Assembly (NCBI GenBank): GCA_017554145.1 | Contig: JAFZIZ010000009.1 | Span: forward strand, 16,121 to 80,120 | Origin: Prevotella sp. | GTDB lineage: Bacteria > Bacteroidota > Bacteroidia > Bacteroidales > Bacteroidaceae | Length of the DNA: 64,000 nt | Direction: 5' to 3' | In this document: in pieces, positions 1 through 7,223 of the stretch | How positions within the stretch are numbered: the first letter of the stretch is position 1 | How the letters are laid out: each line of letters starts with the position of its first letter | Position numbers and translations under genes: made by a program | The notes under the pieces: generated by a model | What the model was told of the DNA's origin: nothing | The model's database searches: none | Seen by the model: the letters and a program-made list of their open reading frames with translations, nothing else

Positions 1-28
1 ACGATTATAGGTTAAAGGTTAACGGTTA
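1..28. repeat. Heptamer array, 4 units
   Basis: Four consecutive 7-bp units (ACGATTA, TAGGTTA, AAGGTTA, ACGGTTA). This is the first of about fifteen 7-bp-period arrays in the window. It runs into the 68-bp direct repeat that starts at 24 and may continue left of the window edge. Confidence 0.8.
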
Positions 29-91
29 TAGAAAATAAGGAAGAAAAGATGGGCTGACCTTTGGTCGGCTCATTATTTTTTAGTAACTTTG
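24..91. repeat. 68-bp direct repeat, copy A
   Basis: Bases 24-91 match 2607-2674 at 64 of 68 positions by eye, in the same orientation. Both copies end in the promoter element TAACTTTG. They bracket the Bro-N and DUF4143 genes. The repeat includes the short palindrome GACCTTTGGTC in copy A. Confidence 0.85.
84..91 (+). promoter_or_regulatory. Promoter -7 element (TAACTTTG)
   Basis: Matches the Bacteroidetes TAnnTTTG consensus 23 bp before the Bro-N start codon. It sits at the right end of direct-repeat copy A. Confidence 0.7.
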
Positions 92-114
92 TATGCTGAA
101 ATAGAAAATAGAAG

Positions 115-981
115 ATGGCAAAGGACGAGTTGATACGGCTGTTTGGAGAACAGAAAGTTCGAACAAAGTGGGACGATGAGCAAGAGAAATGGTACTTCTC
201 TATCGTCGACGTGTGTGGGGTGCTGACGGATAGCAAAGACTATCTCACAGCACGTAAGTACTGGAACAAACTGAAACAGAGGCTGAAGGAGGAAGGTAAT
301 GAAACGGTGACAAATTGTCACCAGTTGAAAATGATGGCCGCAGACGGCAAGATGCGACGGACCGACGTAGCAGACATGGAGCAGATGTTCCGATTGATCG
401 AGTCTATACCTTCGAAGAAGGCTGAGCCGTTCAAGCAATGGATGGCTGAAGTGGCAGCACGACGTGTTGACCAGATGCAAGACCCTGAACTGAATTTCGA
501 ACAGGCTTATGCTGACTATCGCAGGTTGGGCTATTCTGACAAGTGGATTAACCAGCGACTGAAGAGTATTGAGGTGCGCAAGGAACTGACGGATGAATGG
601 GACAGGGCTGGCGTGAAGGAGGGGCAGCAGTATGCGTCACTAACAGATATCATCACTCAGGCCTGGAGCGGAAAGACTACAAGACAGTACAAGCAATACA
701 AGGGGTTGAAGAAGGAGAGTCTGCGAGACAATATGACGAACATCGAGTTGGCGCTGAACATTCTGGCTGAGGCTTCGACCACAGAAATTAGCAAGGCCCA
801 GAATCCGAAAGGCTTCAAGCAGAGTGCTGCAGTTGCTCGCAAGGGAGGAAAGATTGCTGGCGATGCTAGGAAGAAACTGGAATCTCAGATTGGCCGTTCT
901 GTGATTACACGAGAAAAGGCATCTGACTACCTGCCACCAGCAGACAGGATCCAAGAACTGCCAGAGGAAACGGATGAGTGA
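115..981 (+). CDS. Bro-N domain (DinD/antirepressor-like) protein
   Basis: 288 residues. Residues about 10-115 read as a Bro-N DNA-binding domain: an aromatic WYFSIVDVCGVLT stretch at 26-38, then a helix with paired lysines, and a second block RRTDVADMEQMFRLIES at about 81-97. A basic, mostly helical C-terminal half follows, with ELTDEW near residue 160. This architecture is that of phage antirepressors and of the E. coli SOS protein DinD; which one applies here is not visible. No signal peptide or membrane segment. Together with the DUF4143 gene downstream and the flanking direct repeats it looks like accessory DNA. Its own target is unknown, and no phage structural gene lies near it. Confidence 0.75.
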   Translation: MAKDELIRLFGEQKVRTKWDDEQEKWYFSIVDVCGVLTDSKDYLTARKYWNKLKQRLKEEGNETVTNCHQLKMMAADGKMRRTDVADMEQMFRLIESIPSKKAEPFKQWMAEVAARRVDQMQDPELNFEQAYADYRRLGYSDKWINQRLKSIEVRKELTDEWDRAGVKEGQQYASLTDIITQAWSGKTTRQYKQYKGLKKESLRDNMTNIELALNILAEASTTEISKAQNPKGFKQSAAVARKGGKIAGDARKKLESQIGRSVITREKASDYLPPADRIQELPEETDE

Positions 982-1050
982 ACAATGAAGTGAGGTAGCA
1001 GAAGAATAATATAAGAGGATGAGCCTACCCGTAAGGATAGAGGGGATATA

Positions 1051-1071
1051 ATGGTTAATGGTTAAAGATAA
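1051..1071. repeat. Heptamer array, 3 units
   Basis: ATGGTTA, ATGGTTA, AAGATAA. Same 7-bp period and A/T-rich unit type as the array at 7139-7208. Confidence 0.7.
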
Positions 1072-1073
1072 AA

Positions 1074-1134
1074 CCACAAACAACCGAACAAAATTGCCAC
1101 AAACAACCGAACAAAATTGCCACAAACAACCGAA
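1074..1134. repeat. 23-bp tandem repeat, 2.65 copies
   Basis: Two identical 23-bp units at 1074-1096 and 1097-1119, each starting CCACAAACAACCGAACAAAA, followed by a 15-bp partial third unit (1120-1134). There are no spacers, so it is a plain tandem repeat and not a CRISPR array. Its minus-strand translation gives a repetitive peptide (NFVRLFV-type), which I regard as fortuitous. Confidence 0.9.
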
Positions 1135-1170
1135 AAGTTCTATAAATATTTGCATAATTCAATAATAATC

Positions 1171-1204
1171 AGTAACTTTGCCACTGAAAAGTGGCGAAGT
1201 TACT
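1171..1204. promoter_or_regulatory. Palindromic promoter (15-bp arms)
   Basis: Arms 1171-1185 and 1190-1204 are inverted copies with one mismatch (14 of 15), around a GAAA loop. The left arm holds TAACTTTG on the plus strand (1173-1180). The right arm holds TAACTTCG on the minus strand. The site could be a bidirectional promoter, a hairpin at the very 5' end of a transcript, or an operator; the sequence does not decide between these. Confidence 0.7.
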
Positions 1205-1248
1205 CACGCTCGGCAAATGAAACAAGTTTCTTTGCTCTCGTTTAATCG

Positions 1249-1256
1249 TAACTTTG
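1249..1256 (+). promoter_or_regulatory. Promoter -7 element (TAACTTTG)
   Basis: Lies 27 bp before the DUF4143 ATPase start and follows TTTAATCG. The segment before it resembles the upstream region of the gene at 2780 (shared TACTCACGYTCGG, then TTAATCGTA). Confidence 0.7.
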
Positions 1257-1283
1257 CGGCATAAATAGCAATATTCAAATGAT

Positions 1284-2561
1284 ATGGACAATAATTATAA
1301 ACTGAGAATTACCGACAAGCTGTTAGCTCGCAAGTTGGCTGGCAAGGGTGCCGTATTGATTGAAGGCCCCAAATGGTGTGGTAAGACAACTACTGCTCGT
1401 CAGTTGGCCAAAAGCCTGCTTGACCTAGGTGACACTGAGGTATTGAAACAGAGCAAGCAGATGATGGAAATCAGTTCAAAGACGCTGTTGCAGGGAGAAA
1501 CGCCCAGACTGATTGACGAGTGGCAGACAATACCTGAGCTGTGGGATACCATCCGCAACGAAGTGGACAAGCGAGGTGCTTTTTCTCAGTTCATACTGAC
1601 TGGTTCAACAGTAAAGCCGCAGGCAGAAGAGACCGTGCATAGTGGAACAGGTCGTATAGGCAGAATCAAGATGCGCCCTATGAGTCTTTTTGAATCGGGC
1701 GAATCCACAGGTAGTGTCAGTTTGCGTAGTCTGTTCGAAGGTGAGATGTTCGAACCTCTGCCAAACAGTCTGGAATTACAGGATATAGCCTATCTCACCT
1801 GCCGAGGTGGTTGGCCTCAGGCCACACTGCTTGAAGGAGAGATCGCCTTGGATCAGGCTTTTGGATATGTCGATGATGTATGCGAACGAGACATACAGCG
1901 AGTAGATGGTGTGAAGCGCAGTGCTGAGCGAACTCGATTACTGTTACGTTCCTATGCTCGTAACGTCTCACAGCAAGTATCTTATGGTACCATCAAGGCA
2001 GATATGCTGTCGAATGATGCCAACACACTTGATGAGGATACTGTCGCAGATTACATCAAGGCGCTGAAAAAGTTATTCGTTCTTGAGGACTTGGAAGCTT
2101 GGAATCCCAATATCCGTAGTAAGTCGGCAATCCGTACCAGTGACACTCGCCATTTTGTAGATGCCAGTATCGGAACTGCAGCATTAGGCTTGGGACCCAA
2201 AGACCTGATTAACGACCTTGACTCGTTTGGACTCATCTTTGAAGATATGGCTGTACGTGACTTGCGAGTGTTTGCTGAAGCGCTTGACGGAAAGCTGTAC
2301 CACTATCGCGACAGCTCAGGGTTGGAGTGCGACACTGTGTTGCATCGCAGAAACGGCACGTATGCCCTGATAGAAGTAAAACTCGGTGGTGAGAAACTGA
2401 TAAACGAAGGAGCAGAAGCATTGAAGAGCCTTGCCGACACTATCGACACCACGAAAATGAAGAATCCTTCATTCATGATGGTTCTCACGGCAGTTGGACC
2501 ATATGCTTACAGAAGACCTGACGGCATATTTGTAGTTCCCATCGGTTGCTTGAAAGATTAG
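1284..2561 (+). CDS. AAA-type ATPase with DUF4143 domain
   Basis: 425 residues. A Walker A motif GPKWCGKT lies at 28-35. Sensor-like segments RLIDEW (75-80) and FILTGS (103-108) are typical of the AAA_14 ATPases fused to DUF4143. The C-terminal part (about 200-420) is DUF4143-like and ends with an ECDTVL...ALIEVK signature, which resembles the D...ExK core of restriction-nuclease-like folds. The family is abundant in Bacteroidetes and archaea, often in strain-variable regions, and its physiological role is unsettled. There is no membrane segment. It probably has its own promoter (1249-1256) and shares the repeat-flanked cassette with the Bro-N gene. Confidence 0.85.
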   Translation: MDNNYKLRITDKLLARKLAGKGAVLIEGPKWCGKTTTARQLAKSLLDLGDTEVLKQSKQMMEISSKTLLQGETPRLIDEWQTIPELWDTIRNEVDKRGAFSQFILTGSTVKPQAEETVHSGTGRIGRIKMRPMSLFESGESTGSVSLRSLFEGEMFEPLPNSLELQDIAYLTCRGGWPQATLLEGEIALDQAFGYVDDVCERDIQRVDGVKRSAERTRLLLRSYARNVSQQVSYGTIKADMLSNDANTLDEDTVADYIKALKKLFVLEDLEAWNPNIRSKSAIRTSDTRHFVDASIGTAALGLGPKDLINDLDSFGLIFEDMAVRDLRVFAEALDGKLYHYRDSSGLECDTVLHRRNGTYALIEVKLGGEKLINEGAEALKSLADTIDTTKMKNPSFMMVLTAVGPYAYRRPDGIFVVPIGCLKD

Positions 2562-2597
2562 CAGGGAAACACTTGGTAAGAGGTAAGAGGGATTATA

Positions 2598-2674
2598 ACG
2601 GTTATAGGTTATAGAAAAGAAGGAAGAAAAGATGGGGTGACCTTTGGTTTGCTCATTATTTTTTAGTAACTTTG
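2598..2674. repeat. Short heptamer array plus direct repeat copy B
   Basis: Two heptamers (ACGGTTA, TAGGTTA; 2598-2611) merge into the second copy of the 68-bp direct repeat (2607-2674). The copy ends in TAACTTTG at 2667-2674, which together with AAAGTACT at 2684-2691 forms a decayed version of the palindrome at 1171-1204. Confidence 0.8.
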
Positions 2675-2716
2675 ACTTTGTCTAAAGTACTCACGTTCGG
2701 AAAAACTCAAAATTCT

Positions 2717-2748
2717 CTTGGTTTTTCGTTCACTTAATCGTACCTTTG
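2717..2748 (+). promoter_or_regulatory. Promoter module of the 2.8-kb gene
   Basis: Ends in TACCTTTG (2741-2748), 31 bp before the start codon. The 32-bp segment matches the pyrB upstream segment (minus strand 61554-61523) at 27 of 32 positions, well beyond the -7 element itself. Confidence 0.65.
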
Positions 2749-2779
2749 CAAATAAATAAAGAACTCTAAACCTATAAGT

Positions 2780-3862
2780 ATGATGAAGATGAAGACTCTA
2801 TTGCTCGTCTGCACAGCCTTGATGACGATGCAGGCATACGGAGAGAATGAGAAAGAGGCGGATATGCCTGTTCGCAAACCTTGTAACTTGGAGCGACTCT
2901 ATAAGGATATGCCTCAGGATATCCGGATGGATACACCCGACTTGGCATTTGTGAATGCTCTTTGTGCTGGGAAGGCCGATGAGGTGGCTGGTCTGTTTCG
3001 TGAGAAGAAACTGTTCTGGGACGAGAAACCTGCCATCGATGCACCTTACGGTCGCTTTGAAGGTCTTCAGGATATCCGTTCCTTTGCCGCAGGTTTTCTG
3101 GCTAAGTTCAAGGCGACATCGGCCACATTTACTCCAGTATTCCAAACTATCGGAGGCGGTAGGATTGCCTTGGAAGGCGTATTCAAGTTCGTGGTGGATG
3201 GAGCCATCGAGGAAGTGCCTTTCTTTGTGGTTGTCGACCTTCGGACACCATCCCTGCTGGAAGAGGTGAGGATGTACACGCACTATACTTTTATTCCAGG
3301 TCTTACGCCTTATCGAAAGCCTATTTTCAAGCCTGCCCATTACGAGATGGGCGATCCTGGTTTGTTGACAGGTGCTATGCGAGCCTATTACGAAGCTCTT
3401 CATCATGCGCCATACTGTAACCCAGACAAGATACACGCAGCCTTTGCCAAAGAGTGTATCGTGGGAGGATACGACCCGTGGGGAACGCCCATTCTCTCGA
3501 AAGAGGAGATGTCGGCTAATGCCCATAAGTTCGGCTATGGTTTGGCGACCTATATTCCTGCCTGTGTGGGTATGCGCTACGAAACGATTATCGACGACGG
3601 CAAGACCTGTGTCATAGAATGGTGTCACATCGTTTCCAAGAAGGGACAACAGGAGCGTAACCGCATCGCTATGTCTGGTTGTAGTGCCTATACTCGTAAT
3701 GACGAAGGCTACCTCTGTTCTGTACGTATCAGCGACTATGCCGGACATGAAGGGGAAATAGACTGGACGAAGACGGAAGTGTCGCGCGAAGATGCCTATT
3801 CCATCAATCTGGTGGAAGAGTTCCATGGTGGTTGTGGCATGAAAGAGCAGGAGGATTACTAA
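2780..3862 (+). CDS. Secreted protein with two NTF2/SnoaL-like halves
   Basis: 360 residues. The N terminus is a signal peptide (basic start, hydrophobic core LLLVCTALMTM, likely cleavage near residue 21); ATGs at 2780, 2783 and 2789 are all possible starts. The body appears to contain two SnoaL/NTF2-like cone domains. One is at about 50-170 (FVNALCAGKADEVAGLF ... FKFVVDGAIEEVPFFVVVDL). The second is at about 195-340 (AMRAYYEALHHAPYCNPDKI ... CVIEWCHIV). Such domains often bind small hydrophobic ligands, but no catalytic residue can be assigned here. The gene stands alone between its own promoter and a strong terminator. Confidence 0.6.
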   Translation: MMKMKTLLLVCTALMTMQAYGENEKEADMPVRKPCNLERLYKDMPQDIRMDTPDLAFVNALCAGKADEVAGLFREKKLFWDEKPAIDAPYGRFEGLQDIRSFAAGFLAKFKATSATFTPVFQTIGGGRIALEGVFKFVVDGAIEEVPFFVVVDLRTPSLLEEVRMYTHYTFIPGLTPYRKPIFKPAHYEMGDPGLLTGAMRAYYEALHHAPYCNPDKIHAAFAKECIVGGYDPWGTPILSKEEMSANAHKFGYGLATYIPACVGMRYETIIDDGKTCVIEWCHIVSKKGQQERNRIAMSGCSAYTRNDEGYLCSVRISDYAGHEGEIDWTKTEVSREDAYSINLVEEFHGGCGMKEQEDY

Positions 3863-3898
3863 AAAATCGGGCAAAGACTTTGTGCTTTGCCTGATTTT
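3863..3898 (+). terminator. Rho-independent terminator
   Basis: 14-bp stem (3863-3876 with 3885-3898, one G-T pair), 8-base loop and a following T run. It ends transcription of the secreted NTF2-like gene just before the queA promoter. Confidence 0.9.
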
Positions 3899-3901
3899 TT
3901 G

Positions 3902-3909
3902 TAATTTCG
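3902..3909 (+). promoter_or_regulatory. Promoter -7 element (TAATTTCG)
   Basis: A TAnnTTTG variant, identical to the one before the DUF3127 gene, placed 17 bp before the chosen queA start. Confidence 0.5.
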
Positions 3910-3926
3910 CAACGTTATTCGCTTTA

Positions 3927-5159
3927 ATGGAGACAAAAGAGACGAAACATATACGAATCAGTGACTACAACTATCCCTTGCCTGACGAGAGGATTGCCAA
4001 ATATCCTGTGGCTGAGCGCGACCACTCGAAACTGCTGATATACAATAAAGGTGAAGTGGGGGAGGACATGTTCTATAACCTGCCTCAACACTTGCCTGCC
4101 AACAGCCTGATGGTGTTCAACAATACCAAGGTGATACAGGCTCGTCTGCATTTCCGTAAAGATACTGGTGCCTTGATAGAGATATTCCTCTTGGAACCAG
4201 CAGAGCCTGCTGACTATGAACAGATGTTCCAGACACGCAAGAAGTGTTCGTGGCTCTGTCTGGTGGGCAACCTGAAGAAATGGAAAGAAGGAGCGCTGGA
4301 GAGAGAGTTTACAGTTGACAGTTTACAGTTGACAGTTAGGGCAACGAGGCGTGGGGAACATGGTACCAGTCAGTGGATAGACTTTGAATGGGACGGGGAT
4401 GTGTCGTTTGCTGATATCATCGACGTGATGGGTGAGTTACCGATACCGCCCTATCTCAATCGTGAGACGCAGGAGAGTGACAAGACCACTTATCAGACCG
4501 TCTATTCCAAGATAAAGGGTAGTGTGGCGGCTCCAACGGCTGGTCTTCATTTCACGGAGCGCGTGCTTGCCGATATCGACGCACGTGGGATAGAACGCGA
4601 GGAACTGACATTGCACGTAGGTGCTGGTACGTTCCGTCCTGTGAAGAGTGAGGAGATAGAGGGTCACGAGATGCATACCGAATATATCGCTGTGCGTCGT
4701 CATACCTTGGAGCGCCTGATTGCCTATGATGGTCAGGCGATTGCTGTAGGTACAACGAGTGTGCGAACGCTGGAGAGTCTTTACTATATGGGTCTGAAGG
4801 TGCTGGAGAATCCAGATGCCACAGAGGAGGAACTGCACGTGAACCAATGGGAACCGTATGATGGAAGATGGAAGAAGGAAGAAGTAAGAAGTAAGAGAGA
4901 GGTGCTGCAGGCATTGCTCGACTGGATGGACAGACGCGAACTCTCTGTGCTTCACTCCTCTACGCAGATTATCATAGCCCCTGGCTACGACTATAAGATT
5001 GTGAAGATGCTGATTACGAATTTCCATCAGCCTCAGAGTACATTGCTATTGCTGGTCAGTGCCTTTGTGAAAGGCGACTGGCATCGTATATACGACTATG
5101 CCCTGGCTCATGATTTCCGATTCTTGAGTTATGGGGATTCCTCGCTGCTGATACCGTAA
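3927..5159 (+). CDS. queA: tRNA preQ1(34) S-adenosylmethionine ribosyltransferase-isomerase
   Basis: QueA transfers and isomerises the ribosyl part of S-adenosylmethionine onto preQ1 at the tRNA wobble position, the penultimate queuosine step. Family signatures are clear: RISDYNYPLPDERIAKYPV at the start, LMVFNNTKVIQARL, then SKIKGSVAAPTAGLHF and the C-terminal LITNFHQPQSTLL. The frame is open back to 3882, but that start lies inside a terminator, so the ATG at 3927 (410 residues) is chosen. This is longer than E. coli QueA (about 356). Two inserted segments, residues about 128-137 and 312-325, are encoded by heptamer repeats (4308-4335, 4860-4901). NadE follows after another array. Confidence 0.95.
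   Translation: METKETKHIRISDYNYPLPDERIAKYPVAERDHSKLLIYNKGEVGEDMFYNLPQHLPANSLMVFNNTKVIQARLHFRKDTGALIEIFLLEPAEPADYEQMFQTRKKCSWLCLVGNLKKWKEGALEREFTVDSLQLTVRATRRGEHGTSQWIDFEWDGDVSFADIIDVMGELPIPPYLNRETQESDKTTYQTVYSKIKGSVAAPTAGLHFTERVLADIDARGIEREELTLHVGAGTFRPVKSEEIEGHEMHTEYIAVRRHTLERLIAYDGQAIAVGTTSVRTLESLYYMGLKVLENPDATEEELHVNQWEPYDGRWKKEEVRSKREVLQALLDWMDRRELSVLHSSTQIIIAPGYDYKIVKMLITNFHQPQSTLLLLVSAFVKGDWHRIYDYALAHDFRFLSYGDSSLLIP
4308..4335. repeat. Heptamer array inside queA, 4 units
   Basis: TTTACAG, TTGACAG, TTTACAG, TTGACAG: two perfect 14-bp dimers. They encode FTVDSLQLT in frame within queA, with no disruption of the frame. Confidence 0.9.
4860..4901. repeat. Purine-rich heptamer array inside queA, 6 units
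   Basis: GATGGAA twice, GAAGGAA, GAAGTAA twice, GAGAGAG. The array encodes a charged stretch DGRWKKEEVRSKRE between the conserved central and C-terminal parts of QueA. Confidence 0.85.
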
Positions 5160-5160
5160 G

Positions 5161-5209
5161 TGAAGAATGAAGAATGAAGAAATAAGAATTAAGAGTGAAA
5201 GGTTAAAGA
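5161..5209. repeat. Heptamer array between queA and nadE, 7 units
   Basis: TGAAGAA three times, ATAAGAA, TTAAGAG, TGAAAGG, TTAAAGA. The array starts one base after the queA stop and fills nearly the whole gap to nadE. Confidence 0.85.
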
Positions 5210-5216
5210 CAAAGAT

Positions 5217-7139
5217 ATGAAACATGGATTAATCACCGTGGCAGCCGCAGTGCCTGCCGTCAGAGTTGCCGATGTCGAGTATAACGTGCTCGAAATAGAA
5301 AAACTCATAGCTAATGCGGAAGGACAAGGAGTAGAGATTATCTGCTTCCCTGAACTTGCTATTACGGGTTATAGTTGTCAGGACCTCTTCAAAGGTCAAC
5401 TGCTGCTCACGATGGCAGAGGAAGGACTGATGACGCTTCTTGACTTCACTCGTAAGCTGAACATCATCTGTGTGGTAGGAATGCCAGTACAGGCAGGAGG
5501 TATCCTGCTCAACTGTGCTGCCGTTATCCAGAGCGGGTGTCTGTTAGGATTGGTTCCAAAGACGTATCTGCCTAACTATAACGAGTTCTACGAGAAACGA
5601 TGGTTTGCCTCGGCACAAGACTTGAATCCTACGGAAATCAACCTCGCAGGTTCCAAGATACTGTTATCCGCAGAGCCGAAAATCTTTGAGACGGTGGATG
5701 GCGTGAAGTTCGGTGTGGAGATATGTGAGGATGTATGGGCACCTGTTCCTCCCAGCAATCTGCTGACAATGGCTGGCGCAGATATTATCCTTAACTGTTC
5801 GGCAAGTGACGACCTGATCGGTAAGCATCGTTATCTGTGTTCACTCATCGCCCAACAGAGTGCCCGTACCATCAGTGGTTATGTGTATTCTTCCTGTGGT
5901 TTCGGAGAGTCGACTCAGGATGTGGTCTATGGTGGTAATGCGATGATCTTCGAGAATGGTCGATTGTTGGTAGAAGGGGAGCGTTACTCCTTCCAGCCTC
6001 AATTGAAGATATCTCAGATAGATGTTGAACGTTTGCGGACAGAGCGTCATTCTAATTCGACCTTTATCAATGCCCAGCGCCAGGCCACAGCACAGATCAT
6101 CAACTGTAAGGCTGTTGAACTTCCTGAATTCCAGATGTTGCGTCCTGTCAATCCACATCCCTTTATTCCTAAAGATGAAGAGATGCAGGATACTTGTGAG
6201 GAAATCCTCAATATCCAGACATCAGGACTTGCCAAGCGTCTGACACATACCAACTGTGAACATGTGGTGATTGGTATTAGTGGTGGTCTCGATTCTACAC
6301 TTGCCTTGCTGGTATGTGTACGTACCTTTGATAAACTGGGTTTGAGTCGTAAAGGAATCGTGGGCGTGACGATGCCTGGTTTTGGAACGACAGACCGTAC
6401 TCATGATAATGCCACTACGCTTATGCAGACGCTGAATATCTCGCAGATGGAGATATCTATCGCCAAGTCGGTTACCCAGCATTTTGAGGATATCGGTCAT
6501 GATATGAAGAAACATGATACGACCTATGAGAATGCTCAGGCTCGTGAACGGACGCAGATACTGATGGATCTTGCCAACCAACTCAATGCGATGGTGGTGG
6601 GTACGGGTGACCTGTCTGAACTGGCTCTTGGTTGGGCAACCTACAACGGTGACCACATGTCGATGTATGGTGTGAATGCGGGTGTTCCCAAAACACTCAT
6701 TCAGTATCTTATCCGATACATGGCAGGATTGCAACAGTTCAAGGCTCAGAAAGAGACATTGATTGACATCATCGATACACCTATCTCACCAGAACTGACA
6801 CCTGCTGACTCACAAGGTAAGATCAAACAAAAGACGGAAGACTTAGTGGGTCCCTATGAGTTACACGACTTCTTCCTCTATTATTTCCTGCGTTTCGGAT
6901 TCCGTCCAGCAAAGATATTCTTCCTGGCGCGTCATGCATTTGGGAAGAAATACGATAAGGAGACGATTAAGAAATGGCTGACGACCTTCTGTCGCCGCTT
7001 CTTCACCCAACAGTTCAAGCGCTCTTGTCTGCCTGACGGTCCGAAAGTGGGTAGTGTCAGTCTCTCTCCACGTGGTGACTGGCGTATGCCGAGTGATGCT
7101 TCTTATGCACTTTGGTTGAAAGAGTGCGAAGCACTATAA
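5217..7139 (+). CDS. nadE: Glutamine-dependent NAD+ synthetase
   Basis: 640 residues, the size of the two-domain glutamine-using enzyme. It amidates nicotinic acid adenine dinucleotide to NAD in the cytosol. The N-terminal nitrilase-type amidase (about 1-290) shows the glutamate of FPELAITGY (E46), the lysine of LVPKTYLPNYNEFYE and the cysteine of EICEDVWAP. The C-terminal synthetase domain has the ATP pyrophosphatase loop GISGGLDST (about residues 352-360) and GTGDLSELALGWATYNGDHM. It lies between queA and dnaB, separated from both by heptamer arrays; no separate promoter is obvious. Its stop codon overlaps the first base of the array at 7139. Confidence 0.97.
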   Translation: MKHGLITVAAAVPAVRVADVEYNVLEIEKLIANAEGQGVEIICFPELAITGYSCQDLFKGQLLLTMAEEGLMTLLDFTRKLNIICVVGMPVQAGGILLNCAAVIQSGCLLGLVPKTYLPNYNEFYEKRWFASAQDLNPTEINLAGSKILLSAEPKIFETVDGVKFGVEICEDVWAPVPPSNLLTMAGADIILNCSASDDLIGKHRYLCSLIAQQSARTISGYVYSSCGFGESTQDVVYGGNAMIFENGRLLVEGERYSFQPQLKISQIDVERLRTERHSNSTFINAQRQATAQIINCKAVELPEFQMLRPVNPHPFIPKDEEMQDTCEEILNIQTSGLAKRLTHTNCEHVVIGISGGLDSTLALLVCVRTFDKLGLSRKGIVGVTMPGFGTTDRTHDNATTLMQTLNISQMEISIAKSVTQHFEDIGHDMKKHDTTYENAQARERTQILMDLANQLNAMVVGTGDLSELALGWATYNGDHMSMYGVNAGVPKTLIQYLIRYMAGLQQFKAQKETLIDIIDTPISPELTPADSQGKIKQKTEDLVGPYELHDFFLYYFLRFGFRPAKIFFLARHAFGKKYDKETIKKWLTTFCRRFFTQQFKRSCLPDGPKVGSVSLSPRGDWRMPSDASYALWLKECEAL

Positions 7140-7208
7140 TGGTTAATGGTTAAAGATTAAAGGTTAAAGATTAAAGGTTAACGGTTAAAGTTTAATGGTT
7201 AAAGGTTA
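7139..7208. repeat. Heptamer array between nadE and dnaB, 10 units
   Basis: Ten gap-free units with consensus ANGNTTA (ATGGTTA, ATGGTTA, AAGATTA, AAGGTTA, AAGATTA, AAGGTTA, ACGGTTA, AAGTTTA, ATGGTTA, AAGGTTA). This is the longest and cleanest array in the window. The first unit begins at the last base of the nadE stop codon. Confidence 0.95.
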
Positions 7209-7223
7209 AAGAGTTTAAGATTA

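Larger units (their letters stand above)
982..1283. other. Intergenic region of the accessory cassette
   Basis: 302 bases without a convincing gene. In order it holds a heptamer array (1051-1071), a 23-bp tandem repeat (1074-1134), a long palindrome over a promoter element (1171-1204), and the promoter nearest the DUF4143 gene (1249-1256). The minus-strand open frame across it only translates the 23-bp repeat. Confidence 0.8.

Noticed and set aside
1074-1134. Possible CRISPR array
   Set aside because: The 23-bp units are directly adjacent with no spacers, and no cas gene is in the window.
640-1155. Minus-strand open frame of 171 codons with a repetitive NFVRLFV-type peptide
   Set aside because: It overlaps the real Bro-N gene and its repetitive part is only the translation of the 23-bp tandem repeat; no start context or family match.
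2798-3874. Minus-strand open frame of 358 codons
   Set aside because: Entirely antisense to the secreted NTF2-like gene, which has a signal peptide, promoter and terminator; the antisense translation has no domain-like features.
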